Notes under the pieces: model-generated | Database searches by the model: none | Seen by the model: the letters and a program-made list of their open reading frames with translations, nothing else | Told to the model about the DNA's origin: nothing | Part shown: one piece after another, positions 1-8,085 of the stretch | Numbering within the stretch: the stretch's first letter is position 1 | Layout of the letters: each line of letters starts with the position of its first letter | NCBI GenBank assembly: GCA_938007935.1 | Contig: CALLMD010000033.1 | Location: 1 to 53,621, forward strand | Origin: an uncultured Hellea sp. | GTDB lineage: Bacteria > Pseudomonadota > Alphaproteobacteria > Caulobacterales > Maricaulaceae | DNA length: 53,621 bases | Direction: 5' to 3' | Translations under genes and position numbers: made by a program

Positions 1-281
1 ACGACCAAGCCTGTGCCGGGTCTTTGTGGGGTGTTTGGCCCAACCGCCTCAGTTAGGCATCGACAGATGTTGTACGGCTGTGACTGCGGGATTAAGAGTG
101 CCCTCACACAAAAATCATCGCCGCAGGGTCAGTGCCTTGTAAAACATTTAGAAAAAACTTGGTATCCATCAGGGTATCTGACTCTGCGGACTGTCCTCGT
201 TGAATTTTTCCGAAGGAAAAAATCAACCGAGGAGAACGCTTTTCACGGATTTTTTTAAAATCCGAGTCAGGTGACAGGGTA
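1..281 (+). repeat. Structured repeat, copy A (cut by the window edge)
   Basis: About 280 nt, matching copy C at the opposite end in inverted orientation and, more distantly, copy B near 9.6 kb. Visible helices in order: a small hairpin CATC-GACA-GATG at 58-69; a 12-bp stem formed by 121-132 with 178-189 (CCGCAGGGTCAG with CTGACTCTGCGG); inside it the hairpin GGTATCC-ATCA-GGGTATC; then a long hairpin of TTGA/TCAA and TTTTTCC-GAA-GGAAAAA; last a terminal hairpin CGGAT...ATCCG. Several of these differ in sequence but not in pairing in the other copies. An 81-codon ORF runs through it, but it is explained by the conserved repeat and has no ribosome binding site. The 5' end lies beyond the window, since copy C extends 17 nt further. 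Confidence 0.85.
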
Positions 282-305
282 AATCCGTTTCTAATTTCAA
301 TATAA

Positions 306-331
306 AAAAGGCCCAGATCGAGTCTGGGCCA
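306..331 (-). terminator. Rho-independent terminator, minus strand
   Basis: On the minus strand GGCCCAGACTCGATCTGGGCC is followed by six T. The stem is GGCCCAGA/TCTGGGCC. No recognised minus-strand gene lies just upstream (332-567). It could therefore end an unannotated short transcript there, or serve as the end of the repeat region. Apart from this hairpin, the stretch 282-567 holds only a 12-nt palindrome (393-404) and the promoter region of the next gene. Confidence 0.6.
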
Positions 332-567
332 AGGTGCACATCAGGGAAAAAAGATATGTAAGTCTTTTTATCTCACTTTCGAATTCGCTTGGGCATTTAA
401 ATGCAGATCTCGCTGGCACAACACGTTGATGATTTATTTTGCCGCATATTTTTCATCAAATGGTGCATAAATGTGCGTAAGCGGTCATTGCCCCGTTAAA
501 TCATCTCACGTCATAGACCTCGCTCTTGGTGCGTTATAGGCAGAGCTGCCTGTTAATGGAGGTTGCT

Positions 568-963
568 ATGACTTTGAAATTTCGGACGCGGAAACTGATA
601 AAGCCAGAAGATTTGAATGGACGTAACACGCTTTTCGGCGGACGGCTCATGTCTTGGATCGACGAAGAATGTGCCATTTACTGTGCTTGCCAAATGAAAA
701 CACATAATATCGTGACCAAATATATCAGCGAAATGAACTTTATGGCACCGGCCTATCAAGGGGATATGATAGAGATTGGCGTCGATACAGTCTCCATCGG
801 ACGAAGTTCTTTGACCTTATCTTGTGTTGTTAGAGATAAAGAGAGCAAAGACGAATTGATACGCGTGGAAAAATTGGTCTTTGTAGCTGTTGATCGGCAA
901 GGTCGCCCGACCCCGCATGCTTTGGCAGATAAGGCGTCTAAGAATTTGGCTGAAGTTGCTTAG
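568..963 (+). CDS. Acyl-CoA thioesterase, hotdog fold (YciA/BFIT type)
   Basis: A 131-residue single hotdog-domain thioesterase that would hydrolyse acyl-CoA to free acid and CoA in the cytoplasm. The family signature is visible near the N-terminus: Asn20, the Gly24-Gly25 pair and Asp32 in NTLFGGRLMSWIDE. The length is normal for the single-domain YciA-like branch. I place the start at ATG 568 because GGAGG lies 5 nt upstream; a TTG 14 codons earlier has no such site. The gene stands alone, with the metal operon converging from the other side. The exact chain-length preference cannot be read from the sequence. Confidence 0.85.
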   Translation: MTLKFRTRKLIKPEDLNGRNTLFGGRLMSWIDEECAIYCACQMKTHNIVTKYISEMNFMAPAYQGDMIEIGVDTVSIGRSSLTLSCVVRDKESKDELIRVEKLVFVAVDRQGRPTPHALADKASKNLAEVA

Positions 964-967
964 AGAC

Positions 968-1357
968 CTAAGCTAATAATTTTGGCAGCACAAAGGCGCT
1001 AAAGGCGCCAATCGCCCACACGCCAAATCCGATATAAAGCACCCAGCCGCCAAGGCTGCGAAGTCTCGCGCAGGATTTTGCCAAGGCCGGATCAGCCGGG
1101 CAGGGCATGTTGCGCGTTAGGTAACGTACGAGCCACGCTAGGCCGAGCAAAACCAAAGAGCCGCCAAAGACGAGCGCTTTGCGCTCAGAGAGCCAGATGA
1201 GTTGCGGGATATTCGAAGTCAAAGAGGAAAGGGCTGCGCCCATGCCCAGCGTAATCAGAACAGCAGGTAAGGTGCAACACACCAAGGTCGATAGGCTCGT
1301 GACCAAGGCTAGTGTTGGCGCGGCGGTTTCGCGAAAGGCTAATTTTGCCTTGCCCAT
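968..1357 (-). CDS. MerT-like inner-membrane metal transport protein
   Basis: A 129-residue protein with three hydrophobic segments (about 12-45, 52-72, 94-125). A vicinal Cys-Cys pair sits in the first (27-28), and a second Cys pair lies in the loop MPCPADPALAKSC. This is the layout of the mercuric transporter MerT, which takes Hg(II) from MerP by its TM1 cysteine pair. Its gene follows the HMA protein gene with one base between stop and ATG, so the two are co-transcribed. A longer ORF reaching back to 1396 overlaps the previous gene and is not needed. The nearby repressor has copper-type ligands, so the true substrate may be copper rather than mercury (inference). Confidence 0.7.
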   Translation of the reverse strand: MGKAKLAFRETAAPTLALVTSLSTLVCCTLPAVLITLGMGAALSSLTSNIPQLIWLSERKALVFGGSLVLLGLAWLVRYLTRNMPCPADPALAKSCARLRSLGGWVLYIGFGVWAIGAFSAFVLPKLLA

Positions 1358-1358
1358 A

Positions 1359-1721
1359 TTAAGACTTTTCTGGCGCGGTGTAACTATCACTACCATCTTT
1401 GCGAGAGATAGAGGTGACAGAATACCCAGCTTTTTTGACCAATTTGATAATCACATCATTGGCAAGTGTGTTGTCTGCCGTGAGCGCGACAGAGAGGATT
1501 TTAGTATCAAGATCAACATAGGTTCCGCGAACTTCGTCGCGTTTTTTAAATGTCTTATTGAGCGCCAGAGAACAAAAATCACAGACAAGGCCGCTAAGCC
1601 CGACCGAAATATCGGCGATCTCGACAACTTCAGGGCCGTTCATTTTTTTGTCTTTGGCTAATACAGTTGCCGGGGCAGCTGTTAGGCAGGCGGCCATCAT
1701 GAGGGCTTTTAGTAGTTTCAT
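1359..1721 (-). CDS. Periplasmic heavy-metal-associated (HMA) protein, MerP-like
   Basis: 120 residues: a Sec signal peptide (about 1-22, cleavage after VLA) followed by one HMA-type domain. The metal-binding CxxC is at Cys47 and Cys50 (GLVCDFC), replacing the usual GMTCxxC but with the same spacing. The protein would bind a soft metal ion in the periplasm and pass it to the MerT-like membrane protein encoded immediately downstream. It lies second in the three-gene minus-strand operon 2380-968. The lysine- and serine-rich tail after the domain is unremarkable. Confidence 0.75.
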   Translation of the reverse strand: MKLLKALMMAACLTAAPATVLAKDKKMNGPEVVEIADISVGLSGLVCDFCSLALNKTFKKRDEVRGTYVDLDTKILSVALTADNTLANDVIIKLVKKAGYSVTSISRKDGSDSYTAPEKS

Positions 1722-1732
1722 ACCTATGCTCC

Positions 1733-2380
1733 TTAAAAGCGGTGAATATAATTTAGCAGAGGCTCGCCCCCATCGTCTATACCGACTTCCACAAGGGCAG
1801 GACCTTTGAAAAAACGCAGAATTGCACTTGCGCCGAGCTTATCTTCGCTTTCGGGCTTATGATGCCCTTCGACCATGAACCACGTATGAAGGGCACCTGT
1901 ATTCGCGACATAGGGCGCAACGCCGAGCCGTCCGTGAAAGCTTGAGTAATCGCCATATTGACCGTTCTCCCAGTGCTCGGCGGCGGCGGAGATGAAATAT
2001 TTACGCGTTTCCCAATCGCCGGATACGCCGAGGAAAAGCGCTTCGTCATCGTCGCGTTTAAGGGGGCCTGATTGATCATCAAAGACTTGGCCAAGACCAA
2101 AGCGCCCGTAAAGATTGGCCTGGCTATCGGGATTATTCCAGCGTTTGATCAGGCGGTTGAGCTGCGCGCCCGCAAAGGTAAAATCACCGTCGCGGTCATA
2201 GCGCAGACGAAGGCCCAGCGAGTGCTGGGTATCAAATGTATAATGGATATGCGCGCTATTTTGGTCGACATCATTACGGAGCATCACCGTCCAGCCATCG
2301 GGGTAAGAGACAGGGCGGGCCTCAGCAGAGTTTGCGAAAGGTAGTGCTAGAATAGAAAGATATATTGCAAAGCAGCGCAT
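1733..2380 (-). CDS. Exported beta-rich protein, first gene of the metal operon
   Basis: 215 residues with a signal peptide (about 1-21, ending NSAEA). The mature part is rich in alternating aromatic and polar residues and ends in Phe (YIHRF), as outer-membrane beta-barrels often do. I do not recognise the family. It is the promoter-proximal gene of the HMA/MerT-like operon. The start is odd: ATG at 2380 follows AGGGGGGT almost directly, and an in-frame TAG lies upstream, so no earlier start exists. The putative repressor operator overlaps this start codon. Role in metal handling is inferred from position only. Confidence 0.6.
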   Translation of the reverse strand: MRCFAIYLSILALPFANSAEARPVSYPDGWTVMLRNDVDQNSAHIHYTFDTQHSLGLRLRYDRDGDFTFAGAQLNRLIKRWNNPDSQANLYGRFGLGQVFDDQSGPLKRDDDEALFLGVSGDWETRKYFISAAAEHWENGQYGDYSSFHGRLGVAPYVANTGALHTWFMVEGHHKPESEDKLGASAILRFFKGPALVEVGIDDGGEPLLNYIHRF

Positions 2381-2395
2381 ACCCCCCTATGGTAT
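2379..2395. promoter_or_regulatory. Putative CsoR-type operator
   Basis: ATACC-CCCCTAT-GGTAT forms an inverted repeat around a C-tract, in the short gap between the divergent metal operon and the CsoR-family gene. G/C-tracts flanked by short inverted repeats are the known operator style of CsoR/RcnR proteins. It overlaps the start codon of the first operon gene, so binding would block transcription or translation initiation directly. Confidence 0.5.
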
Positions 2396-2433
2396 ATGAA
2401 AATAGATAAATCAACTCAAAAAATGGTCATCTT

Positions 2434-2706
2434 ATGCATCGCCGTAATCGACGTGAAAATTCTTTAAAACGCCTCTCTCGTATAGAAGGGCAAGTCAGAG
2501 GTTTGCAAAAAATGATTGATGAAGACCGTTACTGCGTCGATATTCTTGTACAAGTCAAAGCTGTTAGTGCCGCTTTAAAGCGGGTGGAGGGCGAGCTGTT
2601 AAAAGATCATGTCGATCATTGTATCAAGGACGCTATAGCCAGTGATGATATTAAAGATAGAGAGATTAAGGTGGCTGAACTTGTCGATTTATTGGCGAAG
2701 CGTTAA
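2434..2706 (+). CDS. csoR: CsoR-family metal-sensing transcriptional repressor
   Basis: 90 residues, the all-helical DUF156 fold of CsoR/RcnR/FrmR, which releases DNA on metal or aldehyde binding. The ligand fingerprint is visible: Cys34, His59 and Cys63, with the 25- and 4-residue spacings of the Cu(I) site of M. tuberculosis CsoR. The tyrosine preceding the first Cys is also kept. It is transcribed away from the HMA/MerT-like operon, with a candidate operator between. No clear ribosome binding site precedes ATG 2434. It overlaps the end of aroC by 4 nt, convergently. Family assignment is firm; copper as effector is an inference from the ligands. Confidence 0.85.
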   Translation: MHRRNRRENSLKRLSRIEGQVRGLQKMIDEDRYCVDILVQVKAVSAALKRVEGELLKDHVDHCIKDAIASDDIKDREIKVAELVDLLAKR

Positions 2707-3770
2707 CCAACTTGCCCGCGGTGGCGAAGTTTATGATCGGCGAGAACACAGGCGAGCATGGCTTCCGCGACAGGGACGCCGCGAATACCCACGCAGGGAT
2801 CGTGGCGGCCTTTGGTACGCACATCAATTTCGTTGCCGTCTGCATCAATGGATTTAACGGGCGTTAGCATGGACGAGGTCGGTTTAATCGCAACTCGGAC
2901 AATAATTTCGTCGCCATTGGATATGCCGCCCAAAATGCCGCCTGCATGATTGGAAAGAAAGAGCGGGGCCTTGCCCTGCATTCGAATTTCGTCGGCGTTA
3001 TCTGTGCCGTTCCAGCCTGCGGCCGCAAAGCCTGCACCGATTTCAACGCCTTTGGCGGCGTTAATACTCATCATGCCCATTGCAATATCGCTATCCAGCT
3101 TGCCGTAAATGGGCGCGCCCCATCCTGCAGGGACATTTGAGGCGCGGACTTCGATAATTGCGCCAACTGAGTTGCCAGATTTACGCACGTTATCGAGGTA
3201 ATCTTCCCAGTTCTTGGCGGCCACGGCATCGGGGCACCAGAACGGATTATTATTGACCTCGGCCCAGTTCCAATTTTCGCCGTCCACCATCTTTTCGCCA
3301 ATTTGGATGACCGCGCCTTTAATTTCAACCTTGCCTAAAATTTTACGGGCGATTGCGCCCGCTGCGACACGGTTTGCTGTTTCGCGCGCAGAGCTTCGCC
3401 CGCCGCCGCGATAATCACGAATACCATATTTAGCGTCATAGGTCAGGTCGGCATGTCCCGGTCGGTAGCGGGATTTGATCTCGGAATAATCTTTGCTGCG
3501 CTGATCCTTGTTCTCGATGAGTAAGCTAATTGGCGTGCCTGTTGTTTGGCCTTCAAATACACCCGAGAGGATTTTCACTTGGTCGGGTTCATTACGCTGG
3601 GTGACAAAACGAGACGTGCCCGGGCGGCGCTTATCAAGATAGGTTTGAATATCAGATTCGGTTAGCTTTAAAAGTGGGGGCGTTCCGTCGACAACGCAGC
3701 CAATAGCTGGCCCGTGGCTTTCGCCCCAAGTGGTAAACCTAAATAGATGTCCGAATGTATTATGCGACAT
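2703..3770 (-). CDS. aroC: Chorismate synthase
   Basis: 355 residues, full length. It converts 5-enolpyruvylshikimate 3-phosphate to chorismate, the last shikimate-pathway step, using reduced FMN. Recognisable signatures are the N-terminal [15 protein letters not shown], the central [14 protein letters not shown] and [19 protein letters not shown], and the C-terminal [18 protein letters not shown]. The gene stands alone on the minus strand, convergent with csoR and divergent from marC; the roughly 100 nt in between must hold both promoters. Confidence 0.97.
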   Translation of the reverse strand: MSHNTFGHLFRFTTWGESHGPAIGCVVDGTPPLLKLTESDIQTYLDKRRPGTSRFVTQRNEPDQVKILSGVFEGQTTGTPISLLIENKDQRSKDYSEIKSRYRPGHADLTYDAKYGIRDYRGGGRSSARETANRVAAGAIARKILGKVEIKGAVIQIGEKMVDGENWNWAEVNNNPFWCPDAVAAKNWEDYLDNVRKSGNSVGAIIEVRASNVPAGWGAPIYGKLDSDIAMGMMSINAAKGVEIGAGFAAAGWNGTDNADEIRMQGKAPLFLSNHAGGILGGISNGDEIIVRVAIKPTSSMLTPVKSIDADGNEIDVRTKGRHDPCVGIRGVPVAEAMLACVLADHKLRHRGQVG

Positions 3771-3869
3771 ACGCCATCTTTAAAGACATGTACGCAAATA
3801 GGCTAGCTGAAAGATAGAGGATTTTATCACAAGGCTTGCCCCTGAGTGGGGAGCGCGTTAAGGGCGATT

Positions 3870-4499
3870 ATGTTTGATATGGAATTATTCCTCTCGGCCT
3901 TTGCCGTGCTGTTCGTGATTATCGATCCGCCCGGCTGCGCGCCAATTTTCGCGACCCTCACCAAGGGAACCTCGCGTAAGCACCAAACCAGAATGGCCTT
4001 TAAGTCTGTGCTTGTGGCGGCGATTATTCTCTTTGGATTTGCTTATGGCGGAGAATGGATATTTTCAAAACTAGGGATTAGCCTAGATGCCCTGCGTATA
4101 GCTGGAGGGATCATGCTCTTTATCATTGGCCTCAATATGGTCTTTGAAAAACGCACAGAAAAAAGAGACCGCCGCGTTGAAGGGGCTTTGGAGGAAGTAA
4201 AAGATCCAGAGGATATTTCCGTATTCCCTATGGGAATCCCGATGATTGCTGGGCCAGGTACAATGGCATCTCTTTTAATTCTCATGGGAAAGTCTTCAGG
4301 ACGTGCTGAGGAAATGGCTGTTTTGGCGGCGTTGGGGGCTGTACTTTTAATCACACTGATTTCATTTTTAATCTCAGGGTTTCTCATCAAGCTCTTGGGT
4401 AAAAGCATGACTGACGTCTTAACGCGGGTGTTGGGTGTTCTTTTGGCGACTTTAGCAGCACAATTTGTCATTGACGGGGTTAAAGGGGCGCTTTTCTAA
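3870..4499 (+). CDS. MarC family integral membrane protein
   Basis: 209 residues with about six membrane segments. The conserved family features are the N-terminal FVIIDPPGCAPIFATLT and the FPMGIPMIAGPGTMA segment in the middle. MarC/UPF0056 proteins are inner-membrane proteins of unresolved transport function; the old link to multiple antibiotic resistance has not held up. I prefer ATG 3870, preceded by AAGGGCG, over a GTG at 3846. It stands alone between aroC and the oligopeptidase gene. Confidence 0.85.
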   Translation: MFDMELFLSAFAVLFVIIDPPGCAPIFATLTKGTSRKHQTRMAFKSVLVAAIILFGFAYGGEWIFSKLGISLDALRIAGGIMLFIIGLNMVFEKRTEKRDRRVEGALEEVKDPEDISVFPMGIPMIAGPGTMASLLILMGKSSGRAEEMAVLAALGAVLLITLISFLISGFLIKLLGKSMTDVLTRVLGVLLATLAAQFVIDGVKGALF

Positions 4500-4577
4500 G
4501 TCTTGCGCTTGGGAGAAAACTCCGCTTTATTCTCACCTTAAAAACAACATGATACAAAAAAATATGGGGAGGCCTTA

Positions 4578-6794
4578 ATGCCTAAGTTTTATTTTACAAA
4601 ATCCCTACTTATGACTAGCGCCTTGGTTTTGACCGCGTGCGGTCAAGGGGCGGAAGTTGCTGATAACGCGATGAATAAAGTGAAAGATAAAACGGGGCAG
4701 ACCGCCCAATCAATGAAAGAGAACACACTAAAGATGATCGAGTATAAAATCGCCGGGCAAACGGATAATGATCATCTATATCTTGAGGAGGTTCTTGGCG
4801 ATAACGCGCTAAATGAAGTTAAAGCGTGGAATAAGCGCTCACTAGACCGCCTTATGGCTGATCCACGCTTTCGCGCCATGGAAGCCGAGGCGCTGGAAAT
4901 TCTGCAGAGCAAAGATAAAATTCCTTACGTCTCTTACCGTGGCGGTGAAGTTCATAATTTCTGGCAGGACGCAACTCATGTACAAGGTATCTGGCGTAAA
5001 TCTACGCTGGAGAGCTATTTGTCCGGTGATACAAAATGGGAGACTGTTTTAGATTTTGATAAACTGGCTAAAAAAGACAACACAAAATGGGTTTATAAAG
5101 GGAATGGTTGCCTCGCGCCTGATTACACAAAATGCCTCATTAACCTTTCTGAAGGTGGCAAAGACGCGATAATTGTGCGTGAATTTGATGTTGCAACGAA
5201 AAGCTTTGTTAAAGGCGGGTTTGAAACGCCGGAGTCAAAAGGTGGTCTAGACTGGATTGATGAGGATACCGTCATTGCCGGAATTGATTTTGGCGAAGGC
5301 TCAATGACAGAGTCTGGTTACCCCTTCATCGCTAAGATATGGAAACGCGGCACGCCATTGGATAGCGCAGTTGAAATTTTCCGCGGTAAGAAAGAGGATG
5401 TCGCTGCTGGCGCTTATTTGTGGGAAATGGACGAAGACCGCAAAGAGGTATTTGGCTATAGTTCTTCAACATTTTATGATCGTGAATATTTTTGGATTCC
5501 ACAAAAAGACGGGAAATTCCAAGAGCCTGTAAAGGTTCCTGTCTCAGAAAAGACGCGACTCTCTGAATATTTTAAAGGTCAAATTATTGCGCAATTAAAT
5601 GATGATTGGGGCGGATATGAAACCGGTGACCTCATTAGTTTTGGTGCGGATGATTTCTTTAGTGATGGCACAATTGATAAGGTTCATCTGGTGCATTCTC
5701 CTGATGAAAAATCTTCCATTGGCGGTTTCGGCGCAACGAAATCAAAACTTCTTATGTCGCTTAAGCGCGACGTTGTCGGCAGCGCCCATGCCTTTGATTG
5801 GGACGGTAAAAACTGGACATCAGAAAAACTCGATTTCCCCGAAGGCGGTACGGTCTCCATTGGCAATACAAATGATAAAGAAGACGTGGCCTTTATCTCC
5901 AGTGAAAGCTTTTTAACGCCCGACACACTCTGGACTTACAATACAGAGACAGGTGTTAAGGCCAAGGCCAAGTCACTCCCCGATTGGTTTGATGCCAGCT
6001 CAATGGTGAGTGAGCAATTCTTTGCGACCTCTACGGATGGCACAAAAGTTCCTTATTTTGTGGTTCGTCAAAAAGACACTCAGATGGACGGGACGAATTC
6101 GACGCTTCTCTATGGCTATGGCGGTTTTCGTATCTCTTTAAACCCAGGCTATAGCGCGACGCGCGGCAAGCTTTGGGTGGAGCGCGGCGGCGTCTATGTT
6201 CTCGCTAATATTCGTGGCGGGGGGGAATATGGACCTAAGTGGCATGCGGCGGGCCTTAAGACAGAGCGCCAGAAGATTTATGATGACTTTATTTCTGTGG
6301 CAGAGGATTTAGTTGCCAAAGACATTACTGTGCCAAAACATCTCGGGATTGAGGGCGGGTCTAATGGGGGCTTGTTGATGGGGGTTATGTTCACGCAGCG
6401 TCCTGACCTCTTTAATGCCGTTATCTGTGCTGTGCCGCTCCTCGATATGATGCGTTATCATACTCTTCTGGCGGGGGCGTCGTGGATGGGGGAGTATGGC
6501 AATCCAGACGATCCCGTAGAAGGTAAATTCCTACGTTCAATATCGCCTTATCATAATATAGACCCTGAGGCCGATTACCCCGAAGTGTTCTTTATCACCT
6601 CAACCAAAGATGATCGGGTTCACCCTGCTCATGCGCGCAAAGCGGCGAAGCGGATGGAAGACCAAGGCCATGATTTCCTCTATTATGAAAATATAGATGG
6701 CGGCCATAGCGCGGCGGCGAACCTTAAAGAGACAGCAAAACGTCTCGCATTGCAGCACACTTATTTGTGGCAAAAATTGAAAGACGGGCAGTAG
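4578..6794 (+). CDS. Prolyl oligopeptidase family serine peptidase (S9), lipoprotein
   Basis: 738 residues. A lipoprotein signal ends in LVLTAC, so the enzyme is probably membrane-anchored in the periplasm. An alpha-helical stretch follows, then a beta-propeller-like region and a C-terminal alpha/beta hydrolase domain. The catalytic triad is visible: Ser595 in GGSNGG, Asp in TKDDRVHP (678/679) and His710 in GGHSAAA. Such enzymes cleave short peptides after proline or related residues. Start ATG 4578 has a strong GGGGAGG site 6 nt upstream. The next gene (a symporter) begins one base after the stop, so the pair may be co-expressed for peptide breakdown and uptake of products (inference). Confidence 0.9.
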   Translation: MPKFYFTKSLLMTSALVLTACGQGAEVADNAMNKVKDKTGQTAQSMKENTLKMIEYKIAGQTDNDHLYLEEVLGDNALNEVKAWNKRSLDRLMADPRFRAMEAEALEILQSKDKIPYVSYRGGEVHNFWQDATHVQGIWRKSTLESYLSGDTKWETVLDFDKLAKKDNTKWVYKGNGCLAPDYTKCLINLSEGGKDAIIVREFDVATKSFVKGGFETPESKGGLDWIDEDTVIAGIDFGEGSMTESGYPFIAKIWKRGTPLDSAVEIFRGKKEDVAAGAYLWEMDEDRKEVFGYSSSTFYDREYFWIPQKDGKFQEPVKVPVSEKTRLSEYFKGQIIAQLNDDWGGYETGDLISFGADDFFSDGTIDKVHLVHSPDEKSSIGGFGATKSKLLMSLKRDVVGSAHAFDWDGKNWTSEKLDFPEGGTVSIGNTNDKEDVAFISSESFLTPDTLWTYNTETGVKAKAKSLPDWFDASSMVSEQFFATSTDGTKVPYFVVRQKDTQMDGTNSTLLYGYGGFRISLNPGYSATRGKLWVERGGVYVLANIRGGGEYGPKWHAAGLKTERQKIYDDFISVAEDLVAKDITVPKHLGIEGGSNGGLLMGVMFTQRPDLFNAVICAVPLLDMMRYHTLLAGASWMGEYGNPDDPVEGKFLRSISPYHNIDPEADYPEVFFITSTKDDRVHPAHARKAAKRMEDQGHDFLYYENIDGGHSAAANLKETAKRLALQHTYLWQKLKDGQ

Positions 6795-6795
6795 C

Positions 6796-8085
6796 ATGTT
6801 TCAAAAATGGCAAGCCATAACGCTGTGGAAGCGTGTTATTATCGCCTTAGTCTTAGGCGCGCTTTTGGGCCTTTCGGCGCATTATGGCGGTTTTTCTGAG
6901 ATCATTACAACATGGGTAAAACCCTTTGGGCAGGCCTTTGTGAATCTCATTAAAATGCTCATTGTGCCGCTTATCGTTGTCACCTTAGTCTCTGGCGTTG
7001 TGGCGATGGGCGATCCAAAACGCCTCGGCTCTTTGGGTGTTAAAACCATCGCGCTCTATATGGGCACAACCCTTTTTGCCGTCACATTAGGTCTTATATT
7101 CGGCACACTTTTCCAGCCTGGTGTAGGCGTAGAGTTCACCGGCGTTGACGAAGGCACGCGGGCCATGCTGGCCGAGCGCGTCTCTGCCGAAGCTCCGTCT
7201 ATTACGCAAAGATTGCTCGCCATTATCCCCACCAATCCCATCAAAGCGATGGTTGAAGGCGACATCCTCGCGGTCATTTTCTTCTCTATCCTTATCGGCG
7301 TGGGCATCATTGCTGTTGGCGAGAAGGCCGATCCGCTGAAAGCTTTTTTCCATAGCGCCGAAGAAGTCGTCATGAAAATCACGCTCTTCGTCATGGAGCT
7401 CGCCCCCATCGGCGTCTTTGCCCTGATTGCCTGGGTCATGGCCGATATGGGTCTTGGCATCCTCAAGGCGCTGGGCAAGCTCACCATCGCGCTTTATCTG
7501 GCCTGTTTCGTTCATATCGTCCTTGTCTATGGCGGCCTCATTGTGAAGACGATTTTGAAGCTCCCTCTGGCGCGTTTCTTCTACGGCGTGCTCGACGCAC
7601 AAGGCGTGGCTTATTCGACGGCCTCTTCTAGTGCGACTTTGCCTGTTTCGATTTCCTGCGCGCAGGATAACCTCGGCGTAGACGAGTCGGTGGCTGGCTC
7701 TGTCCTCCCGCTGGGCGCGACGATCAATATGGACGGCACCGCCATTTACCTTGGCCTCATCGCGCTGTTCTCTGCCCAAGCCCTTGGGATTGACCTCGCC
7801 ATGGCCGATTATGTCCTTATCGCCATGACCGCGACCCTGACCTCTATCGGCGCGGCAGGCATCCCGTCGGCCAGCCTTTTCCTTGCTTTTGCTGTTCTGG
7901 GCACTTTTGGCGTCACGCTCGATCAATATACGCTCATCATCGCCTTCATCCTGCCCTTTGACCGCTTGCTCGATATGATGCGCACCGTCACCAATGTGAC
8001 GGGCGATATCGCCGTGGCCTGCACGGTAGCGAAATGGGAAGATCAATTAGATGAAGAGGTCTTCAAAGCGAAAAGCGTGGTTTAA
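6796..8085 (+). CDS. Dicarboxylate/amino acid:cation symporter (DAACS family)
   Basis: 429 residues with the GltPh/DctA fold. Diagnostic segments are the serine-rich SSSATLPVS re-entrant loop and INMDGTA in TM7, which bind cation and substrate, followed by SIGAAGIPSAS (HP2). It imports C4-dicarboxylates or acidic amino acids with Na+ or H+ across the inner membrane. Substrate cannot be decided by eye. The gene starts one base after the prolyl oligopeptidase stop, suggesting translational coupling. The long antisense ORF here is a codon-bias shadow. Confidence 0.92.
   Translation: MFQKWQAITLWKRVIIALVLGALLGLSAHYGGFSEIITTWVKPFGQAFVNLIKMLIVPLIVVTLVSGVVAMGDPKRLGSLGVKTIALYMGTTLFAVTLGLIFGTLFQPGVGVEFTGVDEGTRAMLAERVSAEAPSITQRLLAIIPTNPIKAMVEGDILAVIFFSILIGVGIIAVGEKADPLKAFFHSAEEVVMKITLFVMELAPIGVFALIAWVMADMGLGILKALGKLTIALYLACFVHIVLVYGGLIVKTILKLPLARFFYGVLDAQGVAYSTASSSATLPVSISCAQDNLGVDESVAGSVLPLGATINMDGTAIYLGLIALFSAQALGIDLAMADYVLIAMTATLTSIGAAGIPSASLFLAFAVLGTFGVTLDQYTLIIAFILPFDRLLDMMRTVTNVTGDIAVACTVAKWEDQLDEEVFKAKSVV

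Noticed and set aside
50..70. Possible integron attC site (GCCCAAC ... GTTAGGC) inside the structured repeat
   Set aside because: The motif is not kept in copy B, there is no integrase or cassette array, and the copies are far apart.
13..258. 81-codon ORF in copy A, and similar ORFs at 53404-53592 and 9513-9701
   Set aside because: The first 37 residues of the A and C ORFs match only because the DNA is identical there; copy B gives an unrelated peptide in the same place. No ribosome binding site, and pairing rather than codons is conserved.
7087..8046. 319-codon ORF antisense to the symporter gene
   Set aside because: It lies entirely opposite a clear DAACS gene, has a biased Asp/Arg/Glu composition and no family features; a codon-usage shadow.
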